A stretch of DNA of 16,853 bases, taken from positions 1-16,853 of the forward strand of contig CAZFWV010000128.1 of assembly GCA_964522605.1 (NCBI GenBank). Reading direction: 5' to 3'. The notes under the pieces were generated by a model, which did no database searches, had not been told where the DNA came from, and saw only the letters and a program-made list of their open reading frames with translations. Source of the stretch: CAVZLD01 sp964522605. Lineage in GTDB: Bacteria; Planctomycetota; Planctomycetia; Pirellulales; Pirellulaceae. Within the stretch, counting starts at the first letter, position 1. Each line of letters starts with the position of its first letter. The translations under genes and the position numbers were made by a program. This document shows positions 13,757 to 16,853 of this stretch, in pieces.

Positions 13757-16441
13757 ATGCCGACTCGAAACCTCGAGAAGATTTTCGCTCCCCAAAGCGT
13801 TGCCGTGATCGGCGCTAGCCAAAAGGTGAATAGCGTCGGACACACCGTGATTCAGAATCTGATCAGCGGGGGCTTTGCTGGGGAAATCTATCCGATCCAT
13901 CCGGAGTATCCGGAGGTCGAGCAGCGACGTTGTTACAAGAATGTCGGTGAGTTGCCAAATTCGGCGGATTTGGCGGTGATTTGCACGCCAGCCCGAACCG
14001 TTCCGGGCCTGGTGACAGAATGTGGCGAGGCGGGGATTCGCGGGCTGGTCGTCATTTCGGCCGGCTTTCGCGAGACGGGCAAAGATGGATGGGCGTTGGA
14101 GGAGCAGATTCAGGCGGCGGCGAAGGCCTATCCGGGGATGCGGATTGTGGGACCGAACTGCCTGGGAATCATGGCACCTCACGTGGCGCTGAACGCCAGT
14201 TTTGCGAGTGACATGCCACCGAAGGGGCACGTCGCGTTTATTTCGCAGTCCGGTGCCCTCTGCACATCGGTTCTCGACTGGGCGCTCGAGGAAAACGTCG
14301 GTTTCTCCTACTTCGTGTCGGTCGGCAATATGCTGGATGTGGGCATGGCCGACCTGATCGATTTCTTTTCGATGGATCGCTGGACGGAATCCATCATTCT
14401 GTACGTCGAGTCGATCACGGAAGCGCGCCAATTCATGTCGGCGGCACGCGCTTTTGCTCGGAAGAAGCCGATCATCGCCTACAAGGCGGGACGGTTTGCC
14501 CAGTCAGCACAGGCCGCGGCGTCGCACACCGGTGCCATGGCGGGCGTCGATACGGTGTATGAAGCAGCCCTCTCCCGTGCCGGAATTGTCCGCGTGTTCG
14601 AAGTGGACGATCTGTTCGACTGTGCGGAGTTGCTGGCGCGGCAGACAGCGCCCCATGGTCCGCGCCTGGCGATTGTCACCAACGCGGGTGGTCCCGGCGT
14701 GATGGCGACCGACTCCCTGCTCGATCGCAACGGCGTGCTGGCAAACTTGTCGGATGAGACCTTGGAGAAGTTGAATGCGCAGTTACCGCCGGCTTGGTCG
14801 CACGGCAATCCGATCGACGTCTTGGGCGATGCACCTCCGGAACGATTCGGACAGGCGGTCACGCTGGCCTTGGCCGATGAGCAGGTGGATGGTGTGTTGG
14901 TGATTCTCTCCCCCCAAGCGATGACCGATCCGACGGGGACGGCGGCTGCGGTGATCGAGTCGGCGAAGCACTCGAGCAAGCCGGTTCTGGCTGCCTGGAT
15001 GGGCGGACCACGGGTGCGCGAAGGGATCAAGCTGTTCAATGAAGCGGGAATTCCGACGTACGCCTCGCCGGAAAAGGGAGTGCGTGCGTTCATGTACCTG
15101 GTCAGTTACGCGCGGAATCGTGAGGTACTCTACGAGACACCGCGCGAAATCCCGGTGGAGTTTCCGCTCGATCGTGGCAAGCTGCGGGCCGTGTTCGACA
15201 CGATCCTGAGTGAAGGTCACGATGTGCTGACCGAGAGTACATCGAAAGCGTTGCTGGATGCCTACGAGATTCCCGTGGCCAAAGCGTATGTCGCCCGGCG
15301 CGCCGATGATGCGGTGGAACTGGCCCGGCGGATCGGGTTTCCGGTGGCGATGAAGGTTTTTTCGCCGGATATCACACACAAGACGGATGTCGGTGGCGTG
15401 GAGCTCAATCTGGCAAATGATGACGAAGTACGGGCCGCTTTTGAGCGAATCGTGACCGGTGCGAAAACGAAACGGCCCGACGCGCAAGTCAATGGCGTGA
15501 CGGTCCAAAGAATGCTCAGTGTGCCGGGGGCCCACGAACTGATCGTCGGAGCGAAACGAGATCCGGTCTTCGGCACCGTGTTGCTTGTCGGAGCCGGTGG
15601 GGTCACGGCCGAACTGTTTCAGGATCGCGCGCTGGGGCTGCCGCCGTTGAGCGAGCGGCTTGTTCGTCAGATGCTGGAATCGCTCCGTTCCTGGCCCTTG
15701 CTGTGCGGCTTTCGCGGGCGTCCGGGTGTGAACGTCGATCGATTGACGGAAGTCTTGATGCGGCTATCGTATCTCGTCGCCGATTACCCCGAGATCGTCG
15801 AACTGGATGTCAACCCGCTGCTCGTGACGACCCAGAACGCGATCGCCCTGGATGCGCGAATCGTCCTCGACCGCTGGACCGTTCTGCATCCGGTCCGGCC
15901 CTACTCGCATCTGGCGATCCGGCCCTATCCAGAGGAGTACGAGCGCGAGGTCAAGCTGAAGGACGGACGTTCGGTTCTGCTGCGTCCGATCAAGCCGGAA
16001 GACGAACCGATGTGGCACCAGTTGCTGGCGACCTGTTCGCCTGAATCGATTCGGATGCGGTTTCGTTATATGTTCAAGGCGACGACGCACGAAATGGCGG
16101 CGAGGTTCTGCTTCATTGACTACGACCGGGAAATCGCCATCGTCGCCGAGATTGAAGAGGAAGGTCAGCGGAAGTTGATCGGAGTGGGTCGGTTGGTGGC
16201 CGATTCAGATCATCACTCGGCCGAGTATGCAATCCTGATCGGTGATCCATGGCAAGGACTCGGTCTTGGAAACCTGCTGACCGATTACTGCCTGGAGATC
16301 TGTCCCCGCTGGGGCATCCCCCGAATCGTGGCCGAGATGTCTCCAGAAAATCGCCGCATGATTTCGATCTTCGAGCAACGCGGCTTCGACATCGATCACA
16401 ATGTTTCCGTCGACGTCGTGATGGCCCGCAAGGATCTGTAG
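13757..16441 (+). CDS. Pat-like protein: ADP-forming acyl-CoA synthetase domains fused to a GNAT acetyltransferase
   Basis: This 894-residue protein has the order of protein lysine acetyltransferase Pat/PatZ. A CoA-binding Rossmann domain (NLEKIFAPQSVAVIGAS, from residue 5) is followed by two CoA-ligase domains. An ATP-grasp part begins near 495 (FPVAMKVFSPDITHKTDVGG). A C-terminal GNAT domain (about 738-890) has DPWQGLGLGNLL around 830-841 as its acetyl-CoA loop. Pat enzymes acetylate lysines, for example on acetyl-CoA synthetase, and so control it. His257 in SHTGAMAG aligns with the phospho-His of ADP-forming acyl-CoA synthetases, so synthetase activity is possible. ATG 13757 is chosen because MPTRNLEKIFAP is the standard start; the frame extends to 13694 without homology-like sequence. 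It has its own leader and is probably not part of the nap operon. Confidence 0.92.
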   Translation: MPTRNLEKIFAPQSVAVIGASQKVNSVGHTVIQNLISGGFAGEIYPIHPEYPEVEQRRCYKNVGELPNSADLAVICTPARTVPGLVTECGEAGIRGLVVISAGFRETGKDGWALEEQIQAAAKAYPGMRIVGPNCLGIMAPHVALNASFASDMPPKGHVAFISQSGALCTSVLDWALEENVGFSYFVSVGNMLDVGMADLIDFFSMDRWTESIILYVESITEARQFMSAARAFARKKPIIAYKAGRFAQSAQAAASHTGAMAGVDTVYEAALSRAGIVRVFEVDDLFDCAELLARQTAPHGPRLAIVTNAGGPGVMATDSLLDRNGVLANLSDETLEKLNAQLPPAWSHGNPIDVLGDAPPERFGQAVTLALADEQVDGVLVILSPQAMTDPTGTAAAVIESAKHSSKPVLAAWMGGPRVREGIKLFNEAGIPTYASPEKGVRAFMYLVSYARNREVLYETPREIPVEFPLDRGKLRAVFDTILSEGHDVLTESTSKALLDAYEIPVAKAYVARRADDAVELARRIGFPVAMKVFSPDITHKTDVGGVELNLANDDEVRAAFERIVTGAKTKRPDAQVNGVTVQRMLSVPGAHELIVGAKRDPVFGTVLLVGAGGVTAELFQDRALGLPPLSERLVRQMLESLRSWPLLCGFRGRPGVNVDRLTEVLMRLSYLVADYPEIVELDVNPLLVTTQNAIALDARIVLDRWTVLHPVRPYSHLAIRPYPEEYEREVKLKDGRSVLLRPIKPEDEPMWHQLLATCSPESIRMRFRYMFKATTHEMAARFCFIDYDREIAIVAEIEEEGQRKLIGVGRLVADSDHHSAEYAILIGDPWQGLGLGNLLTDYCLEICPRWGIPRIVAEMSPENRRMISIFEQRGFDIDHNVSVDVVMARKDL

Positions 16442-16511
16442 ACGAACGGTCGTTGCCGCAGAGTCGGATCTGATGCGCGGCGAGCGATCGCTCTTGTGAG
16501 AGTTCGTCGGG

Positions 16512-16853
16512 TCAGCAACGCGACACGACAAGAGCTGCGTTTTGACCACCAAAGCCGAGGCTGTTGTTCAACACGTGCGCGCAACTCAGTTCGCGCGCCT
16601 CATTGGGAACGTAATCCAAGTCGCAATCCGGATCCGGGACCTCGAGATTGATCGTCGGAGGCACGACTTGATGCTGCAGCGCGAGGACACAAAAAACAAG
16701 TTCCAAAGCGCCACATGCCGTCGTTAGATGCCCCGTCATGCTCTTTGTACTGGAGATCGGCAGTCGCTCGGCGTGGCTGCCGAACGCTCGCTTGATCGCC
16801 ACAGTCTCGAGTTTGTCGTTCGTCACGGTTCCGGAGCCGTGCGCGTTGACGTA
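16512..16853 (-). CDS. Beta-ketoacyl-ACP synthase (FabF/KAS II family), C-terminal part
   Basis: The frame is open to the window edge, so only the last 113 residues are present. It is a condensing enzyme of fatty acid or polyketide synthesis. YVNAHGSGTVTND near the edge carries the first active-site His (family NAHGTSTPxND, here with GSGTV). STKSMTGHLTTACGALE carries the conserved Lys and second His. NNSLGFGGQNAALV is the typical C-terminal glycine-rich loop. The catalytic Cys lies outside the window. Whether it is housekeeping FabF or a specialised homologue cannot be told; the change from TSTP to SGTV hints at a paralogue. It converges on the Pat-like gene with a 70-base gap that holds the palindrome GAGCGATCGCTC (16482-16493). 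Confidence 0.92.
   Translation of the reverse strand, partial: YVNAHGSGTVTNDKLETVAIKRAFGSHAERLPISSTKSMTGHLTTACGALELVFCVLALQHQVVPPTINLEVPDPDCDLDYVPNEARELSCAHVLNNSLGFGGQNAALVVSRC

Noticed and set aside
16482..16493. GAGCGATCGCTC as a terminator between the Pat-like gene and the condensing enzyme gene
   Set aside because: It is a perfect palindrome but leaves no loop and no T-run. It could be a protein-binding or methylation site.

Overview
The window looks like a chromosomal segment of a Planctomycetota bacterium. This is inferred from gene style: a twin-arginine (Tat) exported Gfo/Idh/MocA oxidoreductase, a long acyl-CoA synthetase/GNAT fusion, GC-rich DNA, and palindromic intergenic repeats. 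No 16S rRNA or other marker is present, so the assignment is tentative.

Layout. Positions 1-2867 (+) hold the 3' part of hcp (hybrid cluster protein/hydroxylamine reductase), a divergent dihydroorotate-dehydrogenase-like gene, and mobB (molybdenum cofactor). Positions 3032-4855 (-) hold a Tat-exported Gfo/Idh/MocA oxidoreductase and an Rrf2-family regulator that probably starts at a TTG. After a divergent promoter region (4856-5267), positions 5268-13330 (+) form a tightly packed respiratory gene cluster. Its order is Rieske protein, one-piece b6-type cytochrome b, octaheme cytochrome c of the hydroxylamine oxidoreductase (HAO) type, napD, napA, napB, napG, napH. Positions 13757-16441 (+) encode a Pat-like acyl-CoA synthetase/GNAT fusion. 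Positions 16512-16853 (-) are the C-terminal end of a beta-ketoacyl-ACP synthase that runs off the window.

How the genes may work together. NapDABGH is a periplasmic nitrate reductase system without NapC. MobB helps make the bis-MGD cofactor that NapA needs. The Rieske and cytochrome b genes encode a quinol-oxidising bc-type complex, but an octaheme HAO-like protein sits where cytochrome c1 or f would be expected. With Hcp nearby, the locus holds the parts of a possible route nitrate -> nitrite -> hydroxylamine (or NO) -> ammonium, like the NapA/reverse-HAO/Hcp pathway proposed for some Campylobacterota. Here the electrons would come from a Rieske/cytochrome b complex. The Rrf2 regulator is divergent from the operon and has a perfect 15-bp palindrome just before its start, which suggests local control. 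This pathway is inference; the gene identities are well supported.

Structured non-coding DNA is also present. Two copies of a palindromic element lie in opposite orientation on either side of the HAO-nap segment (6944-7012 and 13338-13486). Another inverted repeat lies between mobB and the oxidoreductase gene, and a purine-rich direct repeat follows hcp. No tRNA, rRNA, CRISPR array, transposase or phage gene was seen.
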